DNA of 64,000 nucleotides, taken from Blastocatellia bacterium (GTDB taxonomy: Bacteria; Acidobacteriota; Blastocatellia; UBA7656). Where the stretch lies: NCBI GenBank assembly GCA_035275065.1, contig DATENM010000017.1, forward strand, positions 22,785-86,784, written 5' to 3'. Position 1 is the first letter of the stretch; every line of letters starts with the position of its first letter. Positions 29,033-39,900 of the stretch are shown here, piece after piece. The notes beneath the pieces were generated by a model. It was not told where the DNA came from. It searched no databases and saw only the letters and a program-made list of their open reading frames with translations. The position numbers and the translations under genes are program-made.

Positions 29033-29506
29033 ATGGAAATCGAAATGAAAATCCGCGGGCTGATGATGGATCCATCAGCTAACACGCCGATCATCATCCT
29101 GAAGGATGTGAATGGCGAATCACTGCTGCCGATCTGGGTCGGCGCCTTTGAAGCGAACGCCATTGCCACCGAAATCGAAAAACTCTCATCTCAGCGTCCG
29201 ATGACGCATGACCTTTTAAAGAATGTCATCTGGGAGCTTGGGGCAGCCATCAGGCGGATAGTGATTACCGATTTGCAGCACAACACGTTTTTTGCGGTGA
29301 TTGAAATGCTGCGTGAAGACCAGTTAATCACCGTTGATGCCAGGCCCAGCGATGCCATTGCGTTGGCCTTGCGAGTTGATTGCCCGATCTACGTAAACGA
29401 AGAAGTCATCAAGAACTCTAGCGCGACGATTACCGAAGAGCCTGCGGTCGAAGATGAAGAATGGCCCGATGATTTTGCGGATGATTCGAGCGGCTACAAA
29501 ATGTAA
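29033..29506 (+). CDS. DUF151 bifunctional nuclease-family protein
   Basis: The 157-residue product has IEMKIRGLMMDPSANTPIIILKD, LLPIWVGAFEANAIATEIE, MTHDLLKNVIWELGA and VDARPSDAIALALRVDCPIYV, the diagnostic sequence blocks of the DUF151/BFN family. Members bind or cleave nucleic acids in some systems. The tail is acidic (EEPAVEDEEWPDDFADD). It lies 100 bases upstream of ssb on the same strand, so a role in DNA or RNA handling is plausible. Confidence 0.92.
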   Translation: MEIEMKIRGLMMDPSANTPIIILKDVNGESLLPIWVGAFEANAIATEIEKLSSQRPMTHDLLKNVIWELGAAIRRIVITDLQHNTFFAVIEMLREDQLITVDARPSDAIALALRVDCPIYVNEEVIKNSSATITEEPAVEDEEWPDDFADDSSGYKM

Positions 29507-29606
29507 GCCGCCGAATCAAAACGAAGGGTGAACAAGGGCCAGATCGCCCGTAATCGGCAAAAAGATCATCACCACCCACTTCCCCAGACGCAACGGAGGA
29601 AAACCC

Positions 29607-30038
29607 ATGGCTTCGTTCAACAAGATTATCGTGGTCGGCTATCTCGGCAGGGACCCGGAATTGCGCTATACGCAGGACGGCACGGCGGTGTGCAATTTCA
29701 GTGTGGCGACGACCGAACGACGCAAGGATCGCAACGGCGAGATGCAAGACGTGACGACCTGGTTTCGCGTCAATGTCTGGCGGCGTCAGGCTGAGGTGGC
29801 CAGCCAGTACCTCAAGAAAGGCCGCCAGGTCTACGTCGAAGGGCGCTTGTCGCAAAGCGAGTTTCAAGATCGCGAAGGACAAACCCGGACAACGCTTGAA
29901 ATCCACGCCAGCGACATTCAATTCATTGGAGCGCGCGGCGATGAGGCAGGTGGCGGCGCATCTGAAGCGCCAAAAGTGCGGGCTGAAAGTCCGGCGGCTG
30001 CTTCAGGCCCCATTTCGGATGACGATATTCCCTTTTAA
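29607..30038 (+). CDS. ssb: Single-stranded DNA-binding protein
   Basis: GGAGG precedes the ATG. The 143-residue product has the SSB OB-fold (MASFNKIIVVGYLGRDPELR, VCNFSVATTERRKD, TTWFRVNVWRRQAEVASQYL, VYVEGRLSQSEF), a disordered Ala/Glu-rich linker and the acidic protein-interaction tip DDDIPF. The tip recruits replication and repair proteins. It is tail-to-tail with the NtrC-type gene. Confidence 0.95.
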   Translation: MASFNKIIVVGYLGRDPELRYTQDGTAVCNFSVATTERRKDRNGEMQDVTTWFRVNVWRRQAEVASQYLKKGRQVYVEGRLSQSEFQDREGQTRTTLEIHASDIQFIGARGDEAGGGASEAPKVRAESPAAASGPISDDDIPF

Positions 30039-30056
30039 TGTCGTCGCTTGAGCCGG

Positions 30057-31460
30057 CTATTCGCTGAAAGTGAAATGTTTAGTCAGGCCAAGGTCCTTAA
30101 TCTTTTGCTGTAAGCTTTGGCGGTGAATCCCGAGCATAGCCGCGGCGCGCGTAATGTTTCCCGCCGAACGCTCCAGGCACTTCTCAATGTATTTCCTCTC
30201 GAAATCCTTCTTTGCCTGCTTGAAGTCTTCTCCAATAGATACCACAAGAGCATCTTCAGGCAATTCAACATCTTTTGTTTTCCGTGATTTGCTCAATATT
30301 TCTTGAGGCAACACATCTGAAGTAATTTGTTCGTTTTCAGCAAGCACGACGGCTCGCTCAATGGTATTCTTTAACTGCCGGATGTTCCCAGGCCAGTTAT
30401 ATTCAAGCAATGCTTTAACCGTATCGCTCGAAATTCCTAATGGGGAGGAGCGATAAGCCAGAGAGTAGCGTTGAATAAAGGAATCGATGAGCGCCGGGAT
30501 GTCCGCCTTCCGTTCTCTGAGAGGCGGCAACTCGATCTGCACGACGCATAGACGATAATACAAATCCTCTCTAAACTTCCCCTGTTCGGCTAGCTTATCT
30601 AATTGCTTGTTAGTGGCACTGATCAGACGAGCATTACTGGTGATCGTTTCATTGCTCCCTAGACGTTGAAATGTTTTGTCCTCTATGACCCGCAGAACCT
30701 TCGCCTGCGTTTCTAAGCCCATGTCTCCGATCTCATCAAGAAAGAGCGTGCCGTTTGCAGCCGCTTCGAACTTGCCGATCCTCTTCCCCGCGGCCCCTGT
30801 AAAGGCGCCTTTTTCGTGGCCGAAAAGTTCCGATTCAATCAACTCATGAGGCATCGCCGCACAATTGACGGCAACGAAAGGCCCACCGCTGACTCGACTG
30901 CGCGCGTGAATCTCTCTGGCCACCTCCTCTTTGCCGGTTCCCGATTCACCTGTGATTAAGACATTGACTTCGGTCTGAGCGACGCGCTCAATCAAGGTAA
31001 AGATCTTGTGCATCGCCTGCGAAGACCCGATCAACCTCCCTAGCGACCCGCCGCCGGCAATCGCTTGCCGAAGACGCTCGTTTTCCGTCCGTAAAGTGTG
31101 TGAAGCCGCCGCATTGCGCACCAGCAGGCGCAGCTCATCAACGTCGAAAGGCTTTGCCAGATAATCAAAGGCGCCGCGCTTGATGGCTTCGACAGCGATG
31201 CGCTCGGACCCATGAGCCGTAATCATAATCACGGAAGGCGCATTGGCGGCGCCGACCACCGAGGGTAGGTAATCAAGCCCCGACTCTGCGGCCAATCGGA
31301 CATCGAGCAAAACAACACTGATCGGCTGCGAGCCAAGGATATTATCCGCGCCGCTTAAGGTGGCGGCCTCGTGGATTTGGTAGCCCTCTTTTTCCAGCGC
31401 CCGCCGCATGCCATAGCGGGCAGCCGCCTCATCATCAACGATTAGAATGGATGCAGCCAT
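30057..31460 (-). CDS. NtrC-family sigma54-dependent response regulator
   Basis: The 467-residue product has a receiver domain (acid pocket at 9-11, phosphoacceptor Asp53, Lys103), a sigma54-activating AAA+ domain with Walker A GESGTGKE (171-178), the GAFTGA loop (218-223) and Walker [10 protein letters not shown], and a Fis-type helix-turn-helix at the C-terminus ([20 protein letters not shown]). It activates sigma54 promoters after phosphorylation. The likely cognate kinase, an NtrB-like protein, lies about 3.8 kb upstream on the same strand, separated by two genes. Confidence 0.95.
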   Translation of the reverse strand: MAASILIVDDEAAARYGMRRALEKEGYQIHEAATLSGADNILGSQPISVVLLDVRLAAESGLDYLPSVVGAANAPSVIMITAHGSERIAVEAIKRGAFDYLAKPFDVDELRLLVRNAAASHTLRTENERLRQAIAGGGSLGRLIGSSQAMHKIFTLIERVAQTEVNVLITGESGTGKEEVAREIHARSRVSGGPFVAVNCAAMPHELIESELFGHEKGAFTGAAGKRIGKFEAAANGTLFLDEIGDMGLETQAKVLRVIEDKTFQRLGSNETITSNARLISATNKQLDKLAEQGKFREDLYYRLCVVQIELPPLRERKADIPALIDSFIQRYSLAYRSSPLGISSDTVKALLEYNWPGNIRQLKNTIERAVVLAENEQITSDVLPQEILSKSRKTKDVELPEDALVVSIGEDFKQAKKDFERKYIEKCLERSAGNITRAAAMLGIHRQSLQQKIKDLGLTKHFTFSE

Positions 31461-31625
31461 CAGCGAATCCCTTCCTTTGCATCATCTCACGGCTTTGGTC
31501 TGCCGCTATTCTACATCAACTGATCTTGATATGCCGCGATGGATGATACGGATTCCCAGTAACAAACATTATCGGACGGCCAGATAGCGCATCAACCTCT
31601 GCGCCTAAACCGCTGCTCGAAATAG

Positions 31626-32936
31626 CTAATGGGTCAGAATGATTCGTAGGTCGCGAAGATTGTTGCCGGTCGGCCCGGTGACCATTAATCCGCCAGACTC
31701 GTTGAACCAGGAGGCCGTGTCACTCGCCTCGAAATAGGAGAGCAGGCGTGATTTCATCTTCCACTCGTCATCGGTTTGGCCTGCCTTTGCCAGGGCGCCG
31801 ACCGCAATGCTTCTTCCATCAATCCCATCGGTGCCACAAGATAAGACCAGAGATTCGGTCGCTAGCGCCTCTTTCATTCTCAAAGCACAATGCAGGGCAA
31901 ATTCTTGATTACGACCGCCAAAGCCGCGGCCTCTTACTTTACATGAGACTTCTCCGCCTGACACTACGCAAAGCTTCTCTTTCGGGAAGAGATGGCTCAA
32001 TTCCACGACCGCAGCAATTAAGCGAGCAGCGGTGCGCTCAACCGTTTCTTCACCGTCGCCACGGTCAACCCCAACGCGATAACCGAGTCTTCGCGCTATC
32101 CTTTCAGCCGCTTTCACAACGTCCCGGTTCTCGCCTAAAAGAATAATATCTATGAGCCCATCAGGGTTTTCTGTCAATCTCAGCCCGGCAGGATAGGAAG
32201 GAAAAATAAGCGGTTGAAAGAGCTTTGGCAGCTTATCCGTTAACTGGTACTTAGCGGCGATTGCTTGAAATCGTTCAGCGCTTTCTACCTCTGGAAAGAG
32301 CGGGTTTGAGGCCAGTGTCTTTATATCGCCTGAATTCACGTCAGAAACGAGCAGCGCCACGGCCCGATTCGCCCGCATCCATTTTCTCAGCTTACCGCCT
32401 TTAATCGCTGAAAAATGCTTTCTGATAACATTCGTTTCTTCAATAGTTGCGCCGCAGTTGACGAGAATCTGGTTTAATCGCTGCAAATCCTCAAGTGTTA
32501 TCTCATCCGTTATGGGGAGTTCGAGAAGAGCGGAACCGCCGCCAGAGATTAGGAAGATCACCAGCGAATCGGCGGGAGAATTTGAAAGCAGTTCGATAGC
32601 GCGCTTCCCTGCCCGCAGGCTTTCCGCGTCAGGGGTGGGATGACCGGCAACGATGACCTCTGACTTGAGCGAAAGCGGCGCTCGCCGATTGGTGACCAGA
32701 AGACCGCGAGTCAAGCGATTACCGAGAAGCGATTCGATGGCCTCGCCCATTTGCAGGCTCGCCTTGCCCAGACCAATCAAGATCACTTCGGAGAAATACC
32801 CCAGGTCAATGGCCTTTTCGTCAAACCATAGCCATTCGCCGTCAAGCCTGACACGCCTGCGAATACTGGCCTGCAAGTCGACGGCGCCGAGGGTTTCAAA
32901 GAAGATGGTGCGGGCGGCTTTTTCCAGGTCGTTCAT
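31626..32936 (-). CDS. Glycerate 2-kinase (GckA/MOFRL family)
   Basis: The 436-residue product has the DUF4147 N-terminal domain (VILIGLGKASLQMGEA, VAGHPTPDAESL, VIFLISGGGSALLELP) and the MOFRL C-terminal domain (VVSGGEVSCKVRGRGFGGRNQEFAL, LSCGTDGIDGRS). These enzymes phosphorylate D-glycerate to 2-phosphoglycerate in the cytosol. In the linker the usual SDVxGD...ASGPT reads SDVNSGDIKTLASNPLFPE, which departs from the family consensus. Activity is probable but not certain. Confidence 0.88.
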   Translation of the reverse strand: MNDLEKAARTIFFETLGAVDLQASIRRRVRLDGEWLWFDEKAIDLGYFSEVILIGLGKASLQMGEAIESLLGNRLTRGLLVTNRRAPLSLKSEVIVAGHPTPDAESLRAGKRAIELLSNSPADSLVIFLISGGGSALLELPITDEITLEDLQRLNQILVNCGATIEETNVIRKHFSAIKGGKLRKWMRANRAVALLVSDVNSGDIKTLASNPLFPEVESAERFQAIAAKYQLTDKLPKLFQPLIFPSYPAGLRLTENPDGLIDIILLGENRDVVKAAERIARRLGYRVGVDRGDGEETVERTAARLIAAVVELSHLFPKEKLCVVSGGEVSCKVRGRGFGGRNQEFALHCALRMKEALATESLVLSCGTDGIDGRSIAVGALAKAGQTDDEWKMKSRLLSYFEASDTASWFNESGGLMVTGPTGNNLRDLRIILTH

Positions 32937-32981
32937 AAACAGCCCGGCGCGGTGCCTTCAACCCATCAAGAGTCCAGCAGC

Positions 32982-34994
32982 TCAATTCTCGATATCTGAA
33001 GTGCTGATGTCGAACATGCGCATCAACCGCAAGACATCCTGACGAATCAGATCCCAGCGGGGCAGCAGCGCGCTGGCATTCCGGCTGGTCGAGACCGCAA
33101 TCGTGCGGTCGGTGCGGCGCGCCTGCCGCGCCAGGTCGAGCGTCGCCTGTCGCTTGCTTTGCGCGTCCTGGAGGTTGCCGATGAATCCCGCATAAAGGTT
33201 GGCGGCGTTTGCGAAACTATTGAGCGCAAACAATAATTCCACGTCCGCATCGCTATAGGATGAGCGCCCGCTATTGTCGCCGCTCATGCCGAGCTGTCGC
33301 TTATGCTCGGCAAGCAGGTCGCCGGCACGGCTTTGAATGCTCCTGACCATATTCGCCAGCGTCTCTCCGGCCGGTGAGCTGGTTGAATCGGGATTCGAAG
33401 TTGCTGCCGGCGTTGCGCGGCCGAGCGCGATTTCTTGATCTGCTCCGGCAGAATGGATGACCACGCGCCTGACGTGCTGGACACCTTCACGCACAGTGAG
33501 CTCGATCTTGCCCCGCGTCAGGGCCTGCGTCACCATACCTGTCGGGCGGACGGCACGCGCATAAACGTCAAGGGTGTCGCCATTGACAACAGAATCGCCG
33601 TACCAGCGCCAGCCGCCGGTATTCGCCTGAACATTCATCAGCACATAGATTGCGCCATCAACGGCGCGCGTTGCCGTCGCCGATAGCACATTGGCGAGCA
33701 GCGTGTCTTGGGTTGACCGGGTCTCGGGGCGCGTTACCGATGGCTTCTGCGGTTGTTTTACCTGGCTTACAGGACGAGCGCCATTGAGTCCCAGATTCTT
33801 TGCCGTGGCGTCGTCGAGCGTGCCGCTTTCCGGCAGCTTATGCTCGCGCTGATAAGTTTTCAGAGAATTCGTCGAACGTGGCGACCACTGGTCGGCAACC
33901 TCGCCTTCGTAGTAGCCTTCGTCGCGTAAGGCGGCCTGCGCTCGCCGTGTCATTTCGGGCGAATTCAACGGCAAAGGCTCAGCGGCTGCCGGAGGTGGCG
34001 CGCCGGCGCTATCGTTCTCATCACGATCCGGCGCATTCTCGTGTCGAGTCGGTTCAACCGGTTGCCTCGAAGAAGGCGGCTCGGCAGGCTGGCGTGAAGG
34101 CTGTGTGTCCGCCGGTTCCGGCTCTGGCTCGGCCTCCACAGGCCGCCGGGATGCGCGGTCATCAATCGGCTGCCGGTCATCACGGGGCTGGCGTTCGGGC
34201 TGGGTTTCGTCCGGCTGCCGCCCGGCTCGATTGTCCGTCACCACAGGGTCGCGCTGATCGGGATAGGTATTATCATTTCGATTATTGGTCGCTACGGGGT
34301 CGCTGGCGGTTCCGCCCTGGATTGCCAGTGTGCGACGCAACTGGACTCCAAAAGGCGTACCGCTCGGCACACGCGCTTCTTCACCCTTCGAAAAGAGAAC
34401 GCTGGCGATGACAGCTCCGGCTCCAGCCGCGCCGCCGACGACTGCGCCTTTTGCGCCGCCGCCGATGGCGCCAAGCACGGCGCCGATCACGCCGCCGCCG
34501 CCGATAAACACCCCCGTCCGCCGATCATTGCGGCCAGAAACGCGATTCTCGTCGTCAATCTGTCGGCGTATCTCAGGGTCGTCCGAAGTCAGCGACGCAT
34601 CGAGCGCCAGACGGCTGCCGTCGGGTAATACCAGGTTATCGAATTCGACGGCGATGATTCCGGAGCGGGCCATGCGTCGGGCCGGCGTCACCTGTGTGAC
34701 GTGGCCTTCGACGATAGCGCCCGCCGGGATTACCCGCGCGCCATCAATGATGACAGGGACTGTAACGGTCGCGGTAAAGCGGTCGCCGACACGATTGGAT
34801 TTGGAGGTCAGCGTTGAATCCATTCGCACGCTAATGACTGTGTTTTCAGGAATGACCCCGGAACCTACCGGCGTTTGTCGCCCGCCATAGCGTGGGCGAT
34901 TTTGCTGTATTGCCCCGGCGGCGTCCATACTCGCAAGCAGCGACACCAGCAGCAAACAAGCCAGCCACGTTCTTCCAATCCATCGGTTACTCAT
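32982..34994 (-). CDS. Exported glycine-zipper and peptidoglycan-binding protein
   Basis: The start at 34994 follows GGGAGG, giving about 670 residues. A signal peptide (WLACLLLVSLLASMDAAGA) leads to a TrbI-like beta domain (VIPENTVISVRMDSTLTSKS). A glycine zipper (GAVLGAIGGGAKGAVVGGAA), typical of membrane-inserting segments, is followed by about 110 residues rich in Pro/Asp/Arg/Gln. A peptidoglycan-binding domain of the PG_binding_1 type (RAQAALRDEGYYEGEVADQW) and an all-helical C-terminal domain complete it. The protein is probably periplasmic, linking outer membrane and cell wall. The specific role is unknown. Confidence 0.78.
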   Translation of the reverse strand: MSNRWIGRTWLACLLLVSLLASMDAAGAIQQNRPRYGGRQTPVGSGVIPENTVISVRMDSTLTSKSNRVGDRFTATVTVPVIIDGARVIPAGAIVEGHVTQVTPARRMARSGIIAVEFDNLVLPDGSRLALDASLTSDDPEIRRQIDDENRVSGRNDRRTGVFIGGGGVIGAVLGAIGGGAKGAVVGGAAGAGAVIASVLFSKGEEARVPSGTPFGVQLRRTLAIQGGTASDPVATNNRNDNTYPDQRDPVVTDNRAGRQPDETQPERQPRDDRQPIDDRASRRPVEAEPEPEPADTQPSRQPAEPPSSRQPVEPTRHENAPDRDENDSAGAPPPAAAEPLPLNSPEMTRRAQAALRDEGYYEGEVADQWSPRSTNSLKTYQREHKLPESGTLDDATAKNLGLNGARPVSQVKQPQKPSVTRPETRSTQDTLLANVLSATATRAVDGAIYVLMNVQANTGGWRWYGDSVVNGDTLDVYARAVRPTGMVTQALTRGKIELTVREGVQHVRRVVIHSAGADQEIALGRATPAATSNPDSTSSPAGETLANMVRSIQSRAGDLLAEHKRQLGMSGDNSGRSSYSDADVELLFALNSFANAANLYAGFIGNLQDAQSKRQATLDLARQARRTDRTIAVSTSRNASALLPRWDLIRQDVLRLMRMFDISTSDIEN

Positions 34995-35181
34995 AAGCCT
35001 GACCTCCCGGCATTTTGTCTGGGATGACAATTCTCTGATTCTTTGTGACGATCCGAGGTGTGCCGTCTGTTGTCCGCCCGAGCAAATAAATGCCTGCCCA
35101 GAGAAAATGCCTCAAAGAATAGTAACACCCCTGGCCAGAGTCAGCATCAAGTTTCCTTCGGGCTGGAACACTGAGGGGACG

Positions 35182-35212
35182 GTGTGGCGCAATCTGTTAG
35201 ATTGCGCCACAC
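35182..35212. repeat. Short hairpin repeat, third copy of the GCGCAA family
   Basis: A perfect 14-bp inverted repeat (GTGTGGCGCAATCT and its complement) with a GTT loop lies 9 bases beyond the stop of the histidine kinase gene. It shares GCGCAATCTGTTAG with the longer hairpin at 45761-45820, as if the inner stem were deleted. It may also end kinase transcription, though no T tract follows. Confidence 0.75.
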
Positions 35213-35221
35213 GGCAAGCCT

Positions 35222-36937
35222 TTAGCCGTTGATCGGCAATCGCACAGTGGCGGTGGTTCCCTTCCCCTTTTGGCTGCGGACGCTCAACTCGCCCTGATGT
35301 AGCTCAGTGATCTTGCGGGCGATGGCCATTCCGAGCCCCGTGCCTTTTTCTTTGGTCGTGTAGAACGGCTCGAATAAGCGTCGCAGGGTTTCCGCGTCCA
35401 TTCCTGCGCCGTGGTCAACGATCTCGACCATCACCTGACCATTGCCGTCAGAATTCGTGCGCAACTCGACGCTTTTGCCTGGCTCGCTGGCTTCAATAGC
35501 ATTTATTATCAGATTCAAGAAGAGCTTCTTCAGCTCGGTCTCGTCGAACTGGCCCGCCGGCAATTGCTTGGCGTATTGCCTCTTGATTTCCATACCTTTT
35601 GCCGCCAGCCGGTCGGCCACCATCGGGACAATCTCGTCCAACAGATGATTCAGGTTCAAGGGCGATTTCTGCAACTCTTTCGGCCTCGCATAATCCGATA
35701 GCTCGGCCACCACGGTTGCCAGGTGGTCAACGCTGCGCTCGATGACAGCGACGGTCTCCAGGTCACAGCTCTTGCCCTCAGGCTGGCGCTTCAAGACTTC
35801 GGCGGCGAAGCGGATGCTGCCGAGCGGGTTTTTGATCTCGTGGGCGATCTGCGCAGTCATCTGGCCGATGGCGCTCAAGGCGCGGTTGCGTTGCAATTCG
35901 GTTTGCGCCCGCACTTCCTCAGTCACATCGACAAAGACCAGAATCAAGCCACGCGGGGTATCGCCTAACATCAGCGGCGAGCTGAAGACGTCCAACAGCA
36001 TGCCGCTATCGCCCTGCAAACGGCCCTGGTAATGGCTCGCCTGCTCGGTCGCAGACAAACTGCGGGCGACCAGCGCGACCATCTCATCGTTTCCGGCCAG
36101 AAGCTCAGTATAATGCTGGCCGGCGGCGGATTGCAGGCCGGTCTGCCGCCGGAAAGATTCGCTGATCGTTTCGACGCGGCCTTCCTCGGTCAGGACGATC
36201 ACGCCTGAATGCATACTGTCGAGCAAGGATTGCAGGTAATCGCGCGACTCTGAGCTTTCGGCGTAAGCGCCGCTCAGTTGCTTGAGGATGCGGCGAATCT
36301 CGTAGAGCGTTAGAAGTGCCACAATGCTGCTGACAGCAAGGACGAGCAGCGTCACCGAAAATTCTTTACGCCGCTCGCGCCGGCCCAGGTCTTCAATGCG
36401 TTTATCATTCTCCAATTGGCCTTCAGTCACCAGCAGGTCGAGCGCCGCCAGAGCATTCATCATGCGCTCGCGCTCCTCGAACCATCCGACAGGCACAGGC
36501 GAATTGATCTTCTCCCAATACGACTGAAAAGCGGCTTCGAACTCGCGCCATGCCTCCGTGTTCGTGATGGCCGAAGGCTTGGCGTCCACGATGCGCGCAT
36601 CCATCTCGGCCTTCAGGTCATTGAGCCGCTGGCGCGCAGCGAACGCCAGCAGCCGCTGGTCGCCGTTGGCCAGCACAGTCAATGCCTGGGATTGAATCTT
36701 CCCGGCGGTTTCGCTGACGCGGCGGACGACCCGCTCGCGACTCACTTCGGTCTGGCGGATCAGCGTGACCTCCGCCTCCATCTCGACAAAGCTGCGGTAG
36801 GCCGTGAAGCCGAGAATCGTGACCAGCGCGAGCAGCGCCAGGAAGCCAACCAGCAGGACATCCCGGACCACCGATTCGGTTCGCCTTGTGAGATTGAACA
36901 GCCGTCTTGGCAGTCTGGCCATAACCCTCTGGGACAT
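35222..36937 (-). CDS. NtrB-like sensor histidine kinase
   Basis: The 571-residue product has membrane helices at about 26-47 and 193-212 flanking a helical sensor region of about 145 residues. A PAS domain (233-340), a HisKA domain with phosphoacceptor His366 (AQIAHEIKNPLGSIRFAAEV), and a HATPase domain with N box NLIINAIEAS and G boxes DHGAGMD and KEKGTGLGMAI follow. This is the NtrB/ZraS type that partners sigma54 regulators. It starts 7 bases after sbcC, so the two are probably co-transcribed. Confidence 0.93.
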   Translation of the reverse strand: MSQRVMARLPRRLFNLTRRTESVVRDVLLVGFLALLALVTILGFTAYRSFVEMEAEVTLIRQTEVSRERVVRRVSETAGKIQSQALTVLANGDQRLLAFAARQRLNDLKAEMDARIVDAKPSAITNTEAWREFEAAFQSYWEKINSPVPVGWFEERERMMNALAALDLLVTEGQLENDKRIEDLGRRERRKEFSVTLLVLAVSSIVALLTLYEIRRILKQLSGAYAESSESRDYLQSLLDSMHSGVIVLTEEGRVETISESFRRQTGLQSAAGQHYTELLAGNDEMVALVARSLSATEQASHYQGRLQGDSGMLLDVFSSPLMLGDTPRGLILVFVDVTEEVRAQTELQRNRALSAIGQMTAQIAHEIKNPLGSIRFAAEVLKRQPEGKSCDLETVAVIERSVDHLATVVAELSDYARPKELQKSPLNLNHLLDEIVPMVADRLAAKGMEIKRQYAKQLPAGQFDETELKKLFLNLIINAIEASEPGKSVELRTNSDGNGQVMVEIVDHGAGMDAETLRRLFEPFYTTKEKGTGLGMAIARKITELHQGELSVRSQKGKGTTATVRLPING

Positions 36938-36944
36938 TGCGTTG

Positions 36945-39900
36945 TCAGCTGGCTTTCACCGCGACAACGCGGTCGGTGAAGCCTTCGAAGGTATCGTCGT
37001 GGCTGATGACGAAGAGCTGGTCGAAATCGCGGATGCGGCCAATCTGTTGCGCCAGGTTGCGCCGCCGCTCTTCGTCCATGTTGGTCGTCGGCTCATCAAA
37101 GAAGGCGATGCGCATGTCGGATAGCTCTTTCAACAGCGCCAGCCGAACCGACAGTGCCGCGGCCATCTGCTCGCCGCCCGAAAGGCTGGCGAAGGGACGC
37201 TCGTGGCCGTCTTCTTCGAGAACGATTTCATAGCCCGAATCCCAGCGCAGCGTCACCATCGGGTTGCCGGTGATTTCGCGGTAGAGTTGATTGGCTTCGA
37301 TAGAGATCGATTGCAGGTGCGCTTCAGTGATGAACGGGCCCGCCTTCTTGAGCAGGTCGCGCATGAAATCGGCAAGCGCGTGCAGTTGCTCGCAACGTTG
37401 GCGCTCGCCGGCGAGTGTTTCGAGCTGCTTCTTGGCGGCGATCAGCTTATCAATTTCACCATTGAGCTCGCCCAGACGCGCCTCTGTAGCGACCAACTGT
37501 GAGCCGAGCGTGGCGACCTGTTCGATCAGCGATTCGAGACGCGCACGGGTCTCGATGTGCGCCGATTCGTCGTAAGCCACGTTGACTTCGCTCAACTCGC
37601 CTTCCATTGCGGTAAGGCGCGCGCGGCGGGCTGTCAGGTCTTCGTTGATCTGCTGCAACTCGGCCTCGCGCGCCTCTAACAATTCGGCCACCGGCTGATG
37701 CTCGACATAAGCTCGGTAATCTCTCTCAGAGCCCGCGCGCCGAGCCCGCTCGTTTGCCAGGTCTTCGTCGAGGTTGGCGAACTCGGCAAGCTCAGTCTCA
37801 AGCCCCCTCAACGCCGCCGCGTTTTGCGCTTGCTGCGTTTCAAAATTTTCAAGCTGAAGCCGCAGGTCATCCTCTCTGGCGACGGCTTCGGCGAGCAGCC
37901 GCGAGCGGCCCCGCGGATCGGCCAATGCGGCGAGCCGCGTTTCGATTGCCGCCGCTTCATGATTCAAAGTGTCCGTTTGCTCAAGTCGCTGCTTCAGCGT
38001 CGCAACCTCTTCGCGCTTTTCGCCGCCTTCGGCCTTCAAAGCTTCCAACCGTTCGCGCAATAGATCGAGCTTGTCGTATTTCGCCTTGGCTTCACGCGCC
38101 GCCGCCATCTCGCGCTCGATTCGGACGAGGCGCTCGTCAAGCTGCCGGATGGTCTGCGCGTTGATCTTTGCGCCGCCAACCTCGCGCTCAAGGCGTGCCG
38201 CATTCTTGCGCTCTATCTCCTGCTCCTGCGCGTAGCGTTCGCGCTGAACGCGTTGCGTGGCCAGCGCCGTCGCCGACCGCAACGCCGCCTTCGCCTCTTT
38301 TAACTCAACATGCAACGCCTTCAGCTTACGGTCGGCGCTCGATAGCTGTTCGCGCTCGCTGCCGGCCTGCAACTTGAAAAACTGGTCGAGCCCCTGGCCG
38401 TCTTTCATGTTCAAGCAGCGTTCGGCCAGCAGCGGGCATAAGCCGCCTTTGGCCTGCGCGACAATCTCTTCATCATGTTCGACGCGCGCCCGCAGGTTAG
38501 CGGCTTGAGTGATGAGCGTTCGCTCTTCTTCTTCGAGTCGTGGCAGCTTGGCGGCGAGTTCTTCAGCGCGCAACCCGGCAGCGATCTCGCGGTCAATCGT
38601 TTGTAGCTCGCCGGCCAGCTTGGCGAGATTTGCTTGCGCGCGCTGCATCTCTTTTTGCCGCTCGATCAGTCGTTCATGCTGCACCCGCGCTTCGCGCAAC
38701 TCCGCCTCCGTGTCGCGCCGTTCTTGTTCAAGCGTCGGGACGCGTTCGGCGACTTCGCGCAGTTTCTCGGCCTCCTCGATTCGTTGAGTAACGTCGCGCC
38801 ATTCGCCGCGGAACTTCTGCAAGTCGTTTTCAGCGACGGTCAAGCGGCGAGAGAGCGCCTTCATTTCGCCGAGCGCCGTCTGTATCTCTGCGCGCCGCGC
38901 TTCAAGTCCTTCCTGCTCGCCGACGAGCGGCGCGAGGCGCGCTAGCTCGGACTTGCCGAGATCAATCTGCGCCAGTTTCTCGCGCTGCCCTTGAATGGTC
39001 GCTTCCAGCCGTATGCGCTGATGGTCGGCTTCCGCATGAGCCTTGCGCACCTCGTCGCGACGCAGAGCCAGCGGCTCAAGCTCCCGCAAGCGCGAATAAG
39101 CGATGTTATAGGACGCATAGCCCGCCGCCGCCGATTCGACGACCGTGCGCGCTTCGCGTGAGCGTGCCACCTCGGCCTCGACTTCAGCGGTGCGCCGCGC
39201 CAGTTGCTCAACCTGCGGTCGCAATCCGACAATCTCCGCGGTCAAACGCTCGATTCGTTGCCGCAGCGTGCCCAGCCGCTCAAGCTCGCGGCTCGCCCGC
39301 TCCCGCCCTGCCTGCGCCGCCCCAAGCTCGGCCCTGGTCTGCGCCGCGAGCGACTCAAAGCGCGCACGTTCGGCGAACAACTCATCGAGCTTCGAAACCT
39401 CGCCCTCGATGCGCGCCATGCGCTCGCGCAGGTCGGCATCGCGCCCTTCGATCAGCTTGACCAGCGATCTTAAGTCGTCCGCGGAGCGCTGGTATTCATC
39501 AACCCGCAGCACACGGTCAAAGCTCACTTTGCGGCGCGCCGGCTGCTCGGCGAAGTCGACTGTGAACATGCCTTGCGGCACGCCGATGGTCGAGGTAAAC
39601 AGGGTTCTCAAGTCGGTCGTCGGGTCAACGCCGAGGTGTTGCTTGAGCCAGCCGGCCACCTGTTGCTTCTGCTCGACCAGGCGCAGCTTGGTGATGGGGT
39701 CATAGATGTAATAGCCCGTCGAGGTGTCGCGATGCACGGTGTACTGGCGCCCGTCCTGCGACGAAACAAAGGTGACGCGGGCGATTCCTTTCTTGGCGCC
39801 GCGCCGCAGGAAGTCTTCTTTTTTGTAGGGCAATTGATCGAAGAGGGTCCAGGCGATGGCCTCGATAATCGTCGTCTTGCCGGCGCCGTTCGGCCCGCTG

